Assembly: GCA_015680685.1 (NCBI GenBank)
Contig: MNCI01010050.1
Location: 6,950-65,124, forward strand
DNA length: 58,175 bases
Direction: 5' to 3'
Source of the DNA: Gnetum montanum
Taxonomy: Eukaryota > Streptophyta > Gnetopsida > Gnetales > Gnetaceae
The notes under the pieces were generated by a model. That model saw only the letters and a program-made list of their open reading frames with translations, did not search any database and was not told the origin of the DNA. Position numbers and translations under genes: made by a program. Shown here piece by piece: positions 1 to 12,466 of this stretch; position 1 is the first letter of the stretch; every line of letters starts with the position of its first letter.

Positions 1-539
1 CCACAGTATAGTTGTTGTTGATCTAATTGATTACCAAAATGGAACAAGAAAATATTCTTCATGTCATCCCAACTTGTAATACTATTACTTGGTAAGTTCA
101 AACACCAAATCTGAGCCATATCCTTTAAATTTGATACAAACAACCTACATGTTTGATCTTGATGTTGAATATTTGCATGAGCTAAAGCTAACTCAAACAT
201 GTGAATATATTCTTCAGCTAAATAATCTTTTCCAGGAATGAAAGGCTCAGGCAAATATTTGTAAACTACCTTAAGAATATCATTATAATTTTGAAATCCT
301 AATGGTGTAACTCCTTGCCAAGGGTTTGCCATCCTATTCCTTTGAATAATTAAACTCTTAGACTTTCTAAATCTTCTCTTATGAATCGATGAACCAGATA
401 TAATGGGTGATCTTCTTGATCTTCTAGTTCCCAATTCAAAAACTTTCTTTTGTTCTTCTTCTGATGAATAATCAGTCTTAGAATCTAGAATATCCTTTGA
501 AACTTTGAAACTTTCCAAACTATCAATCTTCTTGGTCAT
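1..539 (-). CDS. Partial Ty3/gypsy gag (element D), open to the window edge
   Basis: Reading leftwards from the ATG at 539, 179 codons are open to the edge without a stop. The N-terminus is charged and Ser/Arg-rich (MTKKIDSLES, then TRRSRRSPIISG), consistent with a basic capsid head. From about residue 70 comes the retrotransposon gag signature: MANPWQGVTPLGF, LPEPFIPGKDYLAEEY, CRLFVSNLKDMAQIWCLNLP, then SITSWDDMKNIFLFHFGNQ. The pattern of an aliphatic helix, W, L, P and SW..(F)...F is that of Retrotrans_gag capsids. About 95 bp upstream (minus sense) lies a primer-binding site, so this ATG is well placed. It is the only retroelement frame here without a premature stop, so D may be the youngest element. 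Protease and pol would lie beyond position 1. Confidence 0.8.
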   Translation of the reverse strand, partial: MTKKIDSLESFKVSKDILDSKTDYSSEEEQKKVFELGTRRSRRSPIISGSSIHKRRFRKSKSLIIQRNRMANPWQGVTPLGFQNYNDILKVVYKYLPEPFIPGKDYLAEEYIHMFELALAHANIQHQDQTCRLFVSNLKDMAQIWCLNLPSNSITSWDDMKNIFLFHFGNQLDQQQLYC

Positions 540-633
540 GAACTGAAAATAGTACTTAATTTCTTAAGCCTTTATAGTAACAAAAATTGTTGATATTCTT
601 ATAAGGCTTATGAACCTAGAGGTTGAATTTTCG

Positions 634-651
634 TCCCTCCTTCTAGTGCCA
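634..651 (-). other. Primer-binding site of element D (tRNA-Asn type)
   Basis: On the minus strand this reads TGGCACTAGAAGGAGGGA. It matches the complement of the 3' end of plant tRNA-Asn (recalled as ending CCCTCCTTCTAGCGCCA) except at one base. A CA dinucleotide seven bases upstream in minus sense (659-660) would be the LTR end. The same word occurs at the LTR edges of A and B, and in altered form in C. Confidence 0.7.
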
Positions 652-658
652 AAAGAAC

Positions 659-1945
659 TGTTGGCGACCGTTTGGGACGCGACCGCCAACGAGTGTCCTC
701 GAACAGGATTTAGGTGCCTGCTGGTATCTGGCAACACCAAGGCCCAGATATCTCCAAATAAACTCAGTAGTTAATGTGAATATCTGTGTGTGTTGTTGCA
801 GCGTGCGGTTGTGAAAAATGAAATGATTGCGTTATGTGTAAACTATAGATGACTTATCTTAAAGAGATCAGCCAACTTTGCCAAGTACTATGAGTTGTTG
901 AGAGTTCCTATTTTGTTCAATTGCCTAGTCTACGCAGTCCTTATAATACCTACTTGTAACAAATAAAATTTTGCAAAAACATTTGAGCACAACTCTGCGA
1001 ATCTACCTCTAACTTTCCCCAGAGGAAGTGATAGTTCTAGAAGAAAACTAGAAATAGAGCAAGATTCAATGGAAATAGATAGAAAAGAAAGTAGATTTTC
1101 TTGGACCTCAAATATTTAAACAAGGTAAATTTACACAAGTAAACACTTCGCAATAAAGCTATCCCAAATTCAATAACTACGAATTGTTCCAACTTCCAAG
1201 GCTCAAATAAGCAATTTCTTCAAGACAATCCTACTATGCTATCAAAAAATTGCTATGTAAAATACCATGTACGAGACTCCATTTTGGTTAGATAATGGAT
1301 GTCAACAATTGCATTCAATAGAACCTTCAAAAGACTTGACAATTTCTGATTGAAATACCATAGAGATTCACTTTAAAGATAAAAAGAAGCTATTCTGGTC
1401 CCATCAAAATACCAAAGATTTTCTGAACCCTCTTGACTCTTGAATTGTTTAACAGCATGACTACAAGCATACGCTCTCTTACAACGATATCAATAGCAGT
1501 TCCTATATGTTGCACAATAATAAAATTTACTACTAAAATGCTCTTAAGGCTTTTAAACACAAGCGCTTCTATTGCAAAATTTTAACAGAAATTTCCTATC
1601 AGGCAACAAAAACGGTAAGAGTAATCTAAAAATCCCAAAATTACTTGCCAATGATGATCCTATCTAAACCACTAGCTAAACAATTTAGACAAAAAAAAAA
1701 CAATAAGCATAACTCACAGGACTATGACAAAGAGGCTGAAATCTTTTCTTTAGCAAGCCATCTTACAAGCAATCTTTTACAAGCTCTTCCTGGAATCCAA
1801 AGTGTGTCTCCAAGTGAGAGCCCAAGTGCTAGCTAGTAGCTTTCCAAAGTGTAGTATCAATGTCTTCTTCAAAGTATGATTTCTTGACCCCCACCCCTTC
1901 TTTTCTCGTCTTACCCCTGAAGCCTTTTTATAGGGTTCAAAGGTA
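659..1945 (-). repeat. Part of the 5' LTR of element D (outer end not found)
   Basis: The LTR is inferred from its inner edge: in minus sense it ends CA at 659, just before the primer site. A TATA box at 1925-1932 in the same orientation supports an LTR promoter. The outer end (TG in minus sense) was not found, and the second LTR lies outside the window, so the right limit is a minimum. The stretch has no convincing reading frame. The small plus-strand frame at 1645-1836 is Lys/Asn/Ser-rich and looks like chance. Confidence 0.45.
1925..1932 (-). promoter_or_regulatory. TATA box in the D LTR
   Basis: Minus-strand TATAAAAA followed by GGCTTC is a near-perfect plant TATA box, pointing towards gag D. 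Transcription would be expected to begin about 30 bp to the left (about 1895). This is inference from motif and position only. Confidence 0.5.
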
Positions 1946-2422
1946 GTTACATATTCAAAAATATCTTACCTAACTTCTCTCCCAAGTAACTTGCCCAACA
2001 AGTTAGGAAGTATTAACTTAGAAAGTTAGGAGATATTTAATATTTCTTTTGTGAATAATGAAAAATAATTCCAATAGCTCCATATAATTGTTTGAAATTA
2101 TAGCTCCAATAGCTTTTCATTTTTACTTGTTTAAGATTTTTAAGAATACTATTGAAGCCCTTAGTAATTTTATGAACAAGGTGATGGTATAATATCTACC
2201 TTGGTATAGATGTTGATGGTGGCTAATCTATGTGAATTTATATAAATAATTTATGTGCACTTGCACCCATATGAAAATGTGGAAGAAGGCTCTACGGCTG
2301 CATCCAATGTCATTGTCGTGTGGTGTTCGGTTGCTGAAGAGCGGAGGAGAAATATCTTAAAGAAAAATAATGTGCTGAACATATGGCCCTAAATATAGGG
2401 TTTCAGTTGCCTGGAATTTGTT

Positions 2423-2861
2423 TTATTTTACCCCAAATTCGCTTAGGGCTTCCTGCATTTTTTTTTGTTTCTGCGGATCGTCCTCCAAATTTTTGTCTTT
2501 GATTGCAAAGTCAAGGGCGAACGTGCCATGGATCAGAGTATCAGTGAATGACGGCGTCTGGTATGGTAAGTTAAGAATGGCCCTATAACAGCCAGAAAAA
2601 TCTCTACACAGTGCACGCATTGCAGAACACAAAGAATGTCCAGGAAGGCATCGAAGACGGGCAGATCAGTTGCATATTGGTGGAAAAATTTTGAAACTGA
2701 AGTTGTTTCTGTTTTGAAAGCGGCAATGGCCATGAGAGCTCTTCCTCTGCCGTCCTTGAACCCACGTCCCTGCAAGGTTCTGACACAACGCGCCTGGCAG
2801 GGGTGCCACTGATTTGGGGCCAAAGAAAACAGTCAGGGTTTTGCATAAAAACAGAAGCCAT
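2423..2861 (-). pseudogene. Unidentified coding-like fragment
   Basis: This is a GC-richer island in AT-rich DNA. Three minus-strand frames overlap, and the reading seems to pass from one to another: the part around 2640-2760 gives GRGRALMAIAAFKTE and FFHQYATDLPVFDAFLDIL, and the part 2423-2632 gives MRALCRDFSGCYRAIL, TDTLIHGTFALDFAIKDKN and a Lys/Gln-rich end KQKKMQEALSEFGVK before a stop. The mix of hydrophobic and charged residues looks protein-like. I do not recognise the family. A frameshift near 2635 would be needed. It could be a gene-fragment capture or chance. Confidence 0.2.
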
Positions 2862-2869
2862 TACAGATC

Positions 2870-5800
2870 AACAAACCTTAGCACTTCTCTATGTCAGCAC
2901 CAATGTGTTTCCTTTCCAAAGCATGAGCAATACCATAGTTTAGAGTAATACCATAGTTTAGATCATCGTATTTACCGTTAATAATATCTTTTCCATTTGC
3001 AAAAATCTACTGATAATTTCCCAATTTTTTATTTCCAGTGCTCTTCTCTTTTTTTTTTACCAGTATCCAAATGACCAATTCTTGAATGTATTTCTAACAA
3101 TGAAGAATTCCTTTCTTGTCAATTCATTCATCATTGGCACATTGTCTCTTGCTATCTTCTACTTACTACCTTTCATATGTGCATCATTATTTCCACCAAT
3201 AATATTATGGTCTCTCTTAGATCCCATACACATTTACACTCTCCCATTCTTACAATAATGTTTAAAATGAATCTTACTGTTCCATGAAATTTCCAAATGT
3301 GCCAACAGGATACACTCAAACATATATATAATTTTGAGTAGTTTCATACTAATGAGAGTTAGAGTTCTCTCAAATTTCCTAACAAATAAAGTATGATTCT
3401 ATATTTTATTGCATCATATCTTTTCAAATTAAAAGAGTACTATAATTGTCATGTTTTATTACCCATTGCTAATAGTAAATAATATTATATTATCTAATTT
3501 TTTAATATATATCATCTTGAAGGATGTCCAATAAATCTAACATGTGTTCTTTAAATCATGTATATTAGATACATTAAAAGAAATATTTCAAGATGGAAAA
3601 GATGTAGATATTTATAACACAGCATTCTTACTAGATATTGGTTGTGATGGATGGCACTGTAGACATAGGACATGACTTAAGAAGTTTGACACAAGAACAT
3701 AAGATAGATATAATATTCAGATTCTATTTCAAAAAGATGTAATCAATCCCAGAATTTTATTCCACATATTATTTGTTTGATTCATCTATACTATCAAAAT
3801 TAAGTAGAACATATAAGTCAGAAGATGAGTAGATGAAATTGATACATAGTATTTTAAGGTTGATATAAACAGGAGTTACATTTAGTGGCTACAAAAGAAA
3901 AACATTTCTAATGAACATCAATATTAGAAGGAATATGTTTCATTAGGTACTTATTGCGATTGATATTAATGCATTTTAAATATCATTCATGGATTCTCTA
4001 AATGATAATAACAAAAGCACTGAAAAAACTAATATTAAATACAAGTACCTTGAGGTGGAACATAGTATTCAGAATAGGGAGGACCAATTTGATCAAGAAC
4101 TATGGAGATAGTTATTTCAAAGAAATATAAAACATCAAAGAAATGGATATTACCATGGTTTTTATGTCTTATTTTATATAATATGCATTCTATGTTGAAG
4201 AAAGATATCATTTAAGGCATCATATGTACCATTGTACCATTATATATTAAATGTATCAAATCGGCATGTAACATGGTTTTCTAATGTTAAATAAGTGTAT
4301 TTTGTTACATTTTATTATCTTTTATTTAACAAGTTTTTTAGTATTACTAATTTGTATTCAAAATCATATTAATTTTTTTAAAAAATTAGATAGTTTTCAT
4401 CATATTATGATGATTATTATACTTTTTAATATGCATTGTAAAATATCTTTAAATTTAGAAATTAGTTATAGTGTTTGATGACTTGAACTAAATATAAAAT
4501 TAGCTAATGCACATCTTATGAATATTTGGAGATATAGAATAAAAAATAAAAAGAAGAAAAATAGTTATACTAGATCCAAATAGGGTACTTTTGAAGGATA
4601 TACATTTTCAAATGAAAATAAACTAGGAAAGTATAAAAGAAAGTATGATGTCATGCTTGGAAGAAAGTATTATTATACTCAACCTAGTATACATGAGTTT
4701 CTAATTCAATTGTAGAAGGAATGTATTGAATATGCATTCTATTCTTTAGCATAATTACCTAATGTAGAAAGAATAACAAATTACCTCATCAAGGATCTTG
4801 ATCACAAAAAAAAAAATTATTTGTTGTCAAACACAATGCAAAAAACTTTATTGAAAATGGATTGTACTTCCGATTTTTATCATACTTTTTCAAGATATAT
4901 GGGAATAAATACATATGAGAGAATGTCATGATCATTGTTGACACATGAAATAAAATTCTTAATGAGGACAAAGAAAACTTTATTCAAGATATTGATTATG
5001 ATCCAAATAATGATAGAGATGACTACCTACTTAAGATGTTATTATCATCTATTGTAAATCCTGTTAGTGATGAATTCAACATTAAGGAGCTATTTAGTTC
5101 CAATGAATAACTTGTAAATGATATTCAATATATATTTTTATTTATGATACATAGTACATTATCTTGTATTGTCATTATGAGTGATCATATTCTTAATTTT
5201 TTTTATGGTCTAATGATTAACATTGAGTAATGATCATATCGAATATAGTTATATAGTTATTTTATAATGTTTTTTAGTGATTTAATTTATTATTTCAATC
5301 AACTAGTTTCATAATGAAAAGTATCCATTTGCATAGCATACAACTCAATTCAATATAACCACAATCAATCATTTATATGGATAGGATTATGGGTTATTAA
5401 AACATAATAAAGGATTCTATGTTTTGTAGAGTGATTTTGTAAACCTATTTGGTATAGAAATATAAATATAGGTATACATCATAATAGAAAATTCCAATCA
5501 TAAAAATTTAAAACAAATGTAGTAGTGTCAGTTATACAATGAAATTAATGTAACAGTTTTAGCTATATATCTGGCTATTGTAATGAAATTATTCTAAATA
5601 TAACGAAAACCTCCCTAGTAGGTCATCTCAAAAGTAAGTTCCTACCTATAATGTCCTTACATAACCACTCCTATAGGTGTCCATGAACATTTTAGAAGTT
5701 AAATATGAATCGTATCCTTATTCCAAATAACAAACAATCACCTTGGTTGGAATCTTGTACTATACTAGAAAAAATCATAAAATTCATAATTACATCATGA

Positions 5801-6400
5801 AAATGAATTAGAATGAAATAAGTAAGGATTAGAACAGTGGAATGTGAGGTATCTTACCATGATTGTAATGGATCTTTTGTGTTAGGTATGGCTAAAATGA
5901 TTAATGTACCTATCAATCAGGATTTCATACTAAGTACAATCCTCTTCTAGTGACATCACATTATATCATCCAAATCCTACTGCAATGAGAGCAACTATCC
6001 ACCATGTCAAAAAAGTAACACACAATAATCACCTTTAGAATTATGTAGAAGAATTAATTAAGCATTATTATTATTATTTTGTGGATCTTAGCCATTGGTT
6101 AGATAAGAACCTTTTGGCATGGGTTACATATCTTTTTAGGCTCATAAACAATGCTAATCTCATTAGTAGTTAATTTTTAGGCATGGATTACATGTCTTTC
6201 TAGTCATATGATGAAAGTAGTCAAACACACCATGAGATTCTTAGAAGTAATCTACCTTTAGAAATGGGTAAAATATCTTTCTAATGGTGCTCCAAGAATG
6301 TGTACTTATGTAAGAATTAATTAATTATTATTTTTTACCCTTAGGTCCACCTATCAAAGAGAATGGCAAGGACAGTAGTAGTGGTACTAGTGATGGTGAA
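2870..6400. other. AT-rich stretch without a recognisable gene
   Basis: The stretch is dominated by A/T-rich sequence and stop codons in all frames. A 20-bp near-duplicate (AATACCATAGTTTAGA) lies at 2929-2963. At 3530-4200 and 4560-5110 there are traces of coding-like plus-strand sequence, for example IDYDPNNDRDDYLLKMLL near 4990-5045, but I cannot tie them to a family. A phrase containing GAATTAATTAA is repeated near 6050 and 6320. The 5' LTR and leader of chromovirus E should lie at the right end but could not be delimited. Confidence 0.4.
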
Positions 6401-6439
6401 AATAAATACCTAGCTAGATAGACTATCAATAAAAATTTG

Positions 6440-6990
6440 ATAGAGTAGTTTTACAAGCTGAAATCTCCCACATTCTCAAGTACAAAGGATCCTACCGCAA
6501 TCATAAAGTGCCTATAGGAGCTAAGAAAATCCTTTGAACTAATGGTATGTATCTTAGCATAGTAGACAATGATAGCAGCATATTCATTAACAGATACTAT
6601 TAGATGCTAGTGGAGGATAGAGAGGCAAGTCAAAAGATGGATCAAAAATGATATCCTTTGAAAGTATTTTGTGATCTCTTTCAATGATTAATATGTTTGT
6701 ACATACTATTTCTAGGCCAAGGAAGATGAATTCTACATGCTATACTGGGGTAGTTAATCTATGATAGAGTATGATACTTGATTTGCAAAGATCATAAACT
6801 ATGTAACCAAGCTAATGAATGCCTATAATAAGGTGAATAAGGGCTTCAACCCATCCTAAAGCATCATATCCTATCTCTTCTTCTTACTTCATATGATGAT
6901 TCTTGCATAGTAGCTATGGATTTGGAGAGTAGTTTAATCAAGGACATAGCTCAATGGAAATGGAAGCAAGAACTAAAGAAAGAATAATTA
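6440..6990 (+). pseudogene. gag remnant of element E
   Basis: The reading LKSPTFSSTKDPTAIIKCL, ELRKSFELMVC, later WWRIERQVKRWI, and KEDEFYMLYWGS, followed by a YDTXFAKI-like segment, follows the chromoviral gag order. That order is a Pro-Phe-x-Gly-like start, W-x-x-E-helix, AxxWW, then F..L.QG..SV.EY. Several codons are now stops, many of them TAG. Confidence 0.6.
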
Positions 6991-7904
6991 CCTAGAGAGA
7001 GATCTAGTTCCTTCAAGTACAAATAGGACATGATGGTGAAGAATCATAAATAATAGTTGGTGATGTTATTTCTTGTATGGGCTATGAAGTTTTATTGGTA
7101 TATTATAGATATGAGCAATTGGAACATGTTTAAATAAACTACTTGAACTACCACTTATGTCTTCCACTAAGAAATTTGATCAAGGACTATCCAAAGTAGA
7201 TAGTAGATCGTTGTGAATGCATAAGCCATGGGAAAAGACCTCCAACAACATGTTGTTGTAAAACTCCCACTAAATAAACTAGTGGACATAATAGAGAGCT
7301 TATGGTTTGATGTAGGATTCGATAAATCAATCATTGGATATGCAAACCAACATAGTTACAAAGATAGGAGGTATGATCTTAGATCTTTCCATGTTAGTTT
7401 TATTTAATCTTGATGTTATTCATTCATTTTTAAATACTAGCATTATATTATGACTAGTTCTCCCATGTTGTACTCTTCATCTAAGATTATTAGTGCATTC
7501 TACTAGGAGCCATAAGACTTGGATAGATTAGATATAGAAAGACATGCTAGTATTTCTACAGGGAAGATAATGAGATAGTGATCTACATGTAATGAACCTT
7601 AGTGAATTTGATGTTTCCTTGGACATGAATTGGCTATCGCAGCTCAATGTTAGTTTGAACTACTAGTAGAATCTTTTGAGGTTATGGATAGTTAATGGTG
7701 AGTACATAGAGATTTAGATTCATTCTAGATTAGTTCATTTAGATTTATATCTTCTAGAGGATTCTAGTGGATGCTCTAGAAGGGGAATAGTTATCATATG
7801 ACATCAGTTTATCATGTAGAGGTAAGAAAGCTTGATCAAATTCTAGTAGTGCAAAATTTTTAGACATGTTCTTGACTAAGTTGTCTAGTTTACCATCTAG
7901 GCAA

Positions 7905-9180
7905 GAGGTAGAGTTCAAGATTGAGCTAGAACCTAATACAAAGTCTCTCTTAAAGGCTTCTCAAAGGATACCTCTACTATAGTTGTTAGAGTTAAAGATC
8001 TAGCTTTAGAAAATAATGAATAGAGATCTTATGCATTCTAGTGTCTCTCCTAAGGATGTTCCTATGTTATTTATTTTGAAAAACATTGATATTTTACAAT
8101 TGTGCATTGATTACAAGTTCTTAACTAGGTGACCATAAAGAATAGATATTCCTTACCATGCATTGATGAATTTTTTGATTAGGTTTGAGAAGCTTATGTA
8201 TTCTCGAAGATTTATCACAAGTTAGGTTACCATTAGATATAAGTTAGGGTGTATGATGTACTGAAGACAACATATTGGATTTGATATGACCATTATGAGT
8301 TCTTAATGCTTCCATTCAGGCTAAATAGTGTACTAATAGTGTTCATGCATATGATAAATAGTGTGTTGTAACCATTCTTGGACCATTTTATAATTGCATT
8401 TATAGAAGATATCTTGTTATACTTCTCATATGAGTAGAGACATACATAAAGAACTTGCAAACAAGATTGTAGACCTTACAATAGTAGCAATTGTATGTTT
8501 GGTTATTTAAGTGTTCTTTATAAAATCCAAAGATCCCATTCTTAGTACATGTTGTTTCAAGGGCTGGTATCATGGTAAATCTAGCCAATATGATAGTAGT
8601 TCAAGAATAACTAGTTTCATGGATAATAGCAAAAGTTCATAACTTCTTGGAATTCAGAGGACATTATCACAAACTTGAAGAGTGTTTCTCCTACAAATCT
8701 TTTTCTTTGATTCCATTTCCAAAGGAGATAAATTTTTCTTAGAGTCTATCTTGTCAAATAACATTTGATGAGCTAAAACATAGATTGGTGATTGCCCTAG
8801 TAATGATTTCTCCTACACCTAAACATCCTTACAATATGTGCATAGTTTTTTTTAAAGATGGATTTGAATGTATCCTAATGTAGGATGTATAAGTAGTACC
8901 ATATTCTTTCCACTAGTTGAGGCTACATGAGACCCATGATCCTATTCCTGATTTAGAATTGAGACAAGTAGTCGTTCCTTTGAAGATTTTGTGGCATTAT
9001 CCATATGGAGACTAGGTGACTATTTAGATTGATCATAAGAGTCTCTAGTATCTTATGAACCAACTAGATTTGAATTTATCACAAAGAACATGGATATATC
9101 TTCTTTTAAACTTTGATTTTACCATCTAGTATAGGCCTTCTAGGACTAATCGAGTGGTAGACACATTGTGTATAGTGCCT
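7905..9180 (+). pseudogene. RT and RNase H remnant of element E
   Basis: RT begins with EFKIELEPNTKSLLKASQRI (about 7911), then SVSPKDVPMLFILKN and LCIDYKFLT (8040-8125). The catalytic YIDD box survives as FIEDILLYFS (about 8396-8425), so one catalytic Asp is Glu. Classic gypsy RNase H follows: VVPLKILWHYPYGD, IDHKSL.YLMNQLDLNLSQR and W..LLLNFDFTI.YRP (about 8960-9140). Stops are numerous. Confidence 0.75.
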
Positions 9181-9459
9181 AGTAGACATAGTAGTTTGAT
9201 CATCCAATTAGATTTTCATGGTAGTTTGTAGGAGTAGTAGTAGTAGGATTCTTGGTATAGTGAGTTGTAGCCACAAGCTACTATAGATGGATCAATTATA
9301 ATAGATAGCCATGGTGTTCTTCAAAGGGATGATCATATATGCATTCTATTTATGGTATGTTTCCAATTATTGGATGAGTTCCACATGAGAAAATATCAAA
9401 TTGCTTGATTATACATAGAAAGGGTTATGTGGTTACATGTTATTTTGCAGAAGATCAAT

Positions 9460-10312
9460 AGTGATAGAGGTGCCCAATTTGTATCTATATTTTAGAGAGC
9501 ATTTGAGAGGGGGATGGATACATAGATAAGTCTAAGTTCAGCATATCATCCATATATCGATGGTTAAATAGAGCTACTAAATCAAATAATTAAGGAAGTT
9601 TTATGTGAATGTGCCCTATAGTAGAGAGACCATTGGGATCAGATGTTGCATTTTGCATAGTTCTTTATAATAATAGCTATTAGGAGAGTTTGCATGTAGC
9701 TTTGTATGAGGTTTTTGTGGCTAACTATGCAAGATTCCATTATGTTGCAATATTATAAAAGATCAACCTTATATGCATGCATATTTGATGTTGCAAACTA
9801 CACAATAAATTTAAATGATACGAGATTGGTTGAGGATAGCATAGGATAGACAATCATCCTATGCTAATTGGTGCAAAAAATCACTAGAGTTTGTAGTTGG
9901 TAATCATGTGTTTCTTATGGTGTCATCCCTAAAGAGCCTAATATAGTTCAACTAGAAAAATAAGTTGGCATCTAGAAACATTGGATTCTTTAAGGTATTG
10001 AAGAAGGTTGGTAGGATTATCTATAGATTAGTACCATCACCACAAGTTGTAGACGTTCATATGGTTTTCTGTGTATCTATGTTAAGGATATATGTGCTAG
10101 ATGATTAAGATGTAATTAAGGAGGCAAAGATACAACTATATTCATATGCTACTTATGCTCATAGGCTAGTTTCGATCATCAACAACATGCTTTAGAAACT
10201 CTATAATAGGATAGTACCTATGGTAATGTTATTATGGGATAAACATAGATCCTAGGAGACCACATCGGAGATAGAGGCAAATATGTGTACAAGGTATCTA
10301 AATATCTTCTAA
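9460..10312 (+). pseudogene. Integrase and C-terminal tail remnant of element E
   Basis: The core motif ISLSSAYHPYIDG at about 9525-9565, with LLNQIIKEVLCEC after it, corresponds to the family motif STAYHPQTDGQxER.NQ.LE. The tail at 9985-10312 reads FKVLKKVGRIIYRLVPSPQ, then VHMVFCVSMLRIYVLDD, then VPMVMLLWDKHRS and EIEANMCTRYLNIF. It is typical of the integrase GPY/F region and the end of Tekay-type elements. No separate chromodomain was resolved. Confidence 0.7.
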
Positions 10313-10337
10313 GAGAAAAATTCTTAAGTGGGGAAGA

Positions 10338-12452
10338 GTATATCCCCTCATCATAGGACCTCATGGTATTAGGTTATGTTTGTGATGTGTGTAGTTAACT
10401 ACATTGAGATCATGGGGATGTATAAATAGTTATGATATTTTAACAATATATTTTTTAAAACTCTTATAATATTGAGATTATGATTATGCACAATGATCTT
10501 GTTGGATGTGTAGTATGGTATTTGTGACTATTAGGATATAAGGGTTGTGAAAAAATATTAAGTAACCAACAGGTACAATCTCAATTTACATGATGTTATG
10601 CTATGCATTTATGTTTATGATATTATAAATTAGAGAGAGTTTTAGTATTTTTTGGTAGATTATATTACAATGTTATGCACGTTGGACACATAGGGCTAGA
10701 TGACATGTTTAATTATGCATATGTGATTTCTTAGAAATTTTGTAGATGTGATATGATATCTATAGGTTTGATTGGTCTTTCAATTAGATGTTTCATGAGT
10801 AGGATATGAAGTATGAGTCTTGTGATATTAGTTGGAATGGAAAAATTTGAACAAAGACTTATAAAATAAAAAATCAAAAATAAAAATAAAATTAATAAAA
10901 AATTTATATATATACATATATAATACAATTCATTTTTCTTTCCCCTGATCATTTTTCTACTTTTGGTCTATGTTGGTTTCTTTTCCTTCTTCATTCTCCT
11001 TTGAATCTTAACATGTTTTCATAATTTCTAGAACCCTGGAAAGGTGATTCAAGTTATGCTATGGTTTGGAAGTCTTAATTTAAGTTTTTATGAACCCAAG
11101 ATGTTGTTTAGAGAATTTTTATGTTTCAATTTTGGGGTTTTGGTTTCAAAAATTCTCAGGATTTCAATGNCTTTTGATCCACACTCATTCCTTTTGCATT
11201 GTGATAGTACTATGCATTGATCACATCCTATGTTCTTAGAAAAAAATGAAAAAATGATAGAAATCATCCATCCTAGCCTTGCATAGTTGAGCCATGAGTC
11301 ATTTATAGTTCAAAATTACCATTATAATTGCACCATGTGGGTGACATGATTCTTTGATAAGAAAGTTTCATAACCCTAGGATTATGAGAATGCCATGACT
11401 TATGCATTCCAAGCTTTCTATTGTGACCTTAGTACTAGTTGATCATGATCTCTTAAGAACACACATTTCTAATAGAAAATATGAAATGATAGGGATACAG
11501 TAGAAATTGAAAATTCATAACTAGAATGCATTACTTATCATACATAGATATAATGAGAGGTCCAAATGCTTTTAGAGACTATTAATGAGAAATATGCTAT
11601 CCCCAAAGTTGATAATCNGGAATATGGGTCCATTATGAGTCTCATAGAGTTTGTGGCCTTTATAAATAATAGAATATAAGTAAAGTACAAGTCATGAAAT
11701 AGTTGCAACAAGGTTGGAAAAGTGAATATTTATTATTAAAAATTCCAATGGAAATTATAATTAATTCTAAGCCTTAAGCTTGGTCAGAGTGGCCTCCTAG
11801 GTGATGTTAGAACTTGGATATGTGTGAGGTGGCTATTATGTATGTACAAGTTTAATTAATGAACTTTGTTGTGTGTGAGCATGCTAGCTATAACACATAA
11901 ATTTTAGTAAGAACAAGGATCATCTTGTTGTTGGTGTAAAAACTATCATGTCCCCATTCCTAAATAGTGGTACTACATAACAAAGATAGTGTCCCTTCAT
12001 AACAAATATTATAATTAGATCCAAAAGAATAAGTTCTAATTAAGACTCGAAAGGGTGAATTGTAATAATATTCATGCCTCTAAAAGTGATATTTAGGGGT
12101 TTGACCTAAGGTATTTATACTTAAGCATTAGAGGTCATATTAGCATGAAGTTGCAGAGCTAATAAAGGCAAGTAACATGTGTCAAGTGAAGCAAGATTAG
12201 GAGGTGACTAGCCATCCCTTCTAGCTAATGATAGGCCTAACTATGGTGGCAATGTTGGATTGTCTCTAAGGGATAGATATTGAAAGATAATTTTAAGAAA
12301 CCCTTCGAGCATAACCCAAAAACATTATTTTACATTAATAAAGTATTCTTTTCATTTTCCTTCTATATTTTCCCTATTATTTTCTTTATGCATAATATCA
12401 AATGTAACATATATTTGATGTTTTCCATGATGTCGACGAACAAGATGTTGCA
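10338..12452 (+). repeat. LTR of element E (3' LTR, with a primer site beyond it)
   Basis: The left edge follows a purine-rich tract AAGTGGGGAAGAG (about 10325-10337). The right edge is GATGTTGCA at 12452, directly before TT and a tRNA-Met-type primer site. Neither a left partner LTR nor a second copy was found, so the length (about 2.1 kb) rests on these edges only. The two unresolved bases at 11170 and 11617 lie inside. The small frames in this stretch look like chance. Confidence 0.45.
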
Positions 12453-12454
12453 TT

Positions 12455-12466
12455 TGGTATTAGAGA
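12455..12466 (+). other. Primer-binding-site-like sequence (tRNA-iMet type)
   Basis: TGGTATTAGAGA differs by single bases from TGGTATCAGAGC, the standard initiator-tRNA primer site of plant chromoviruses and copia elements. It is spaced two bases from the CA end of the preceding LTR, which is the expected geometry of a 5' LTR and internal-region junction. Confidence 0.5.

Larger units (their letters stand above)
6430..10325 (+). pseudogene. Decayed Ty3/gypsy chromovirus (element E)
   Basis: A complete gag-pol order can be followed on the plus strand through many stops and frame changes: gag at about 6440-6990, protease not recognised, RT at about 7905-8640, RNase H at about 8950-9175, integrase core at about 9465-9660, and the integrase C-terminal tail at 9985-10312. 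The final part matches the end of Tekay/Del-type chromovirus polyproteins (FKVLKKVGRI, YRL..P.., VH.VF.VSMLR.YV, then E.ANM..RY..IF). The element is much older than A-D, because every domain carries several stops and small indels. It is not functional. Details are given under the three sub-domains. Confidence 0.75.
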
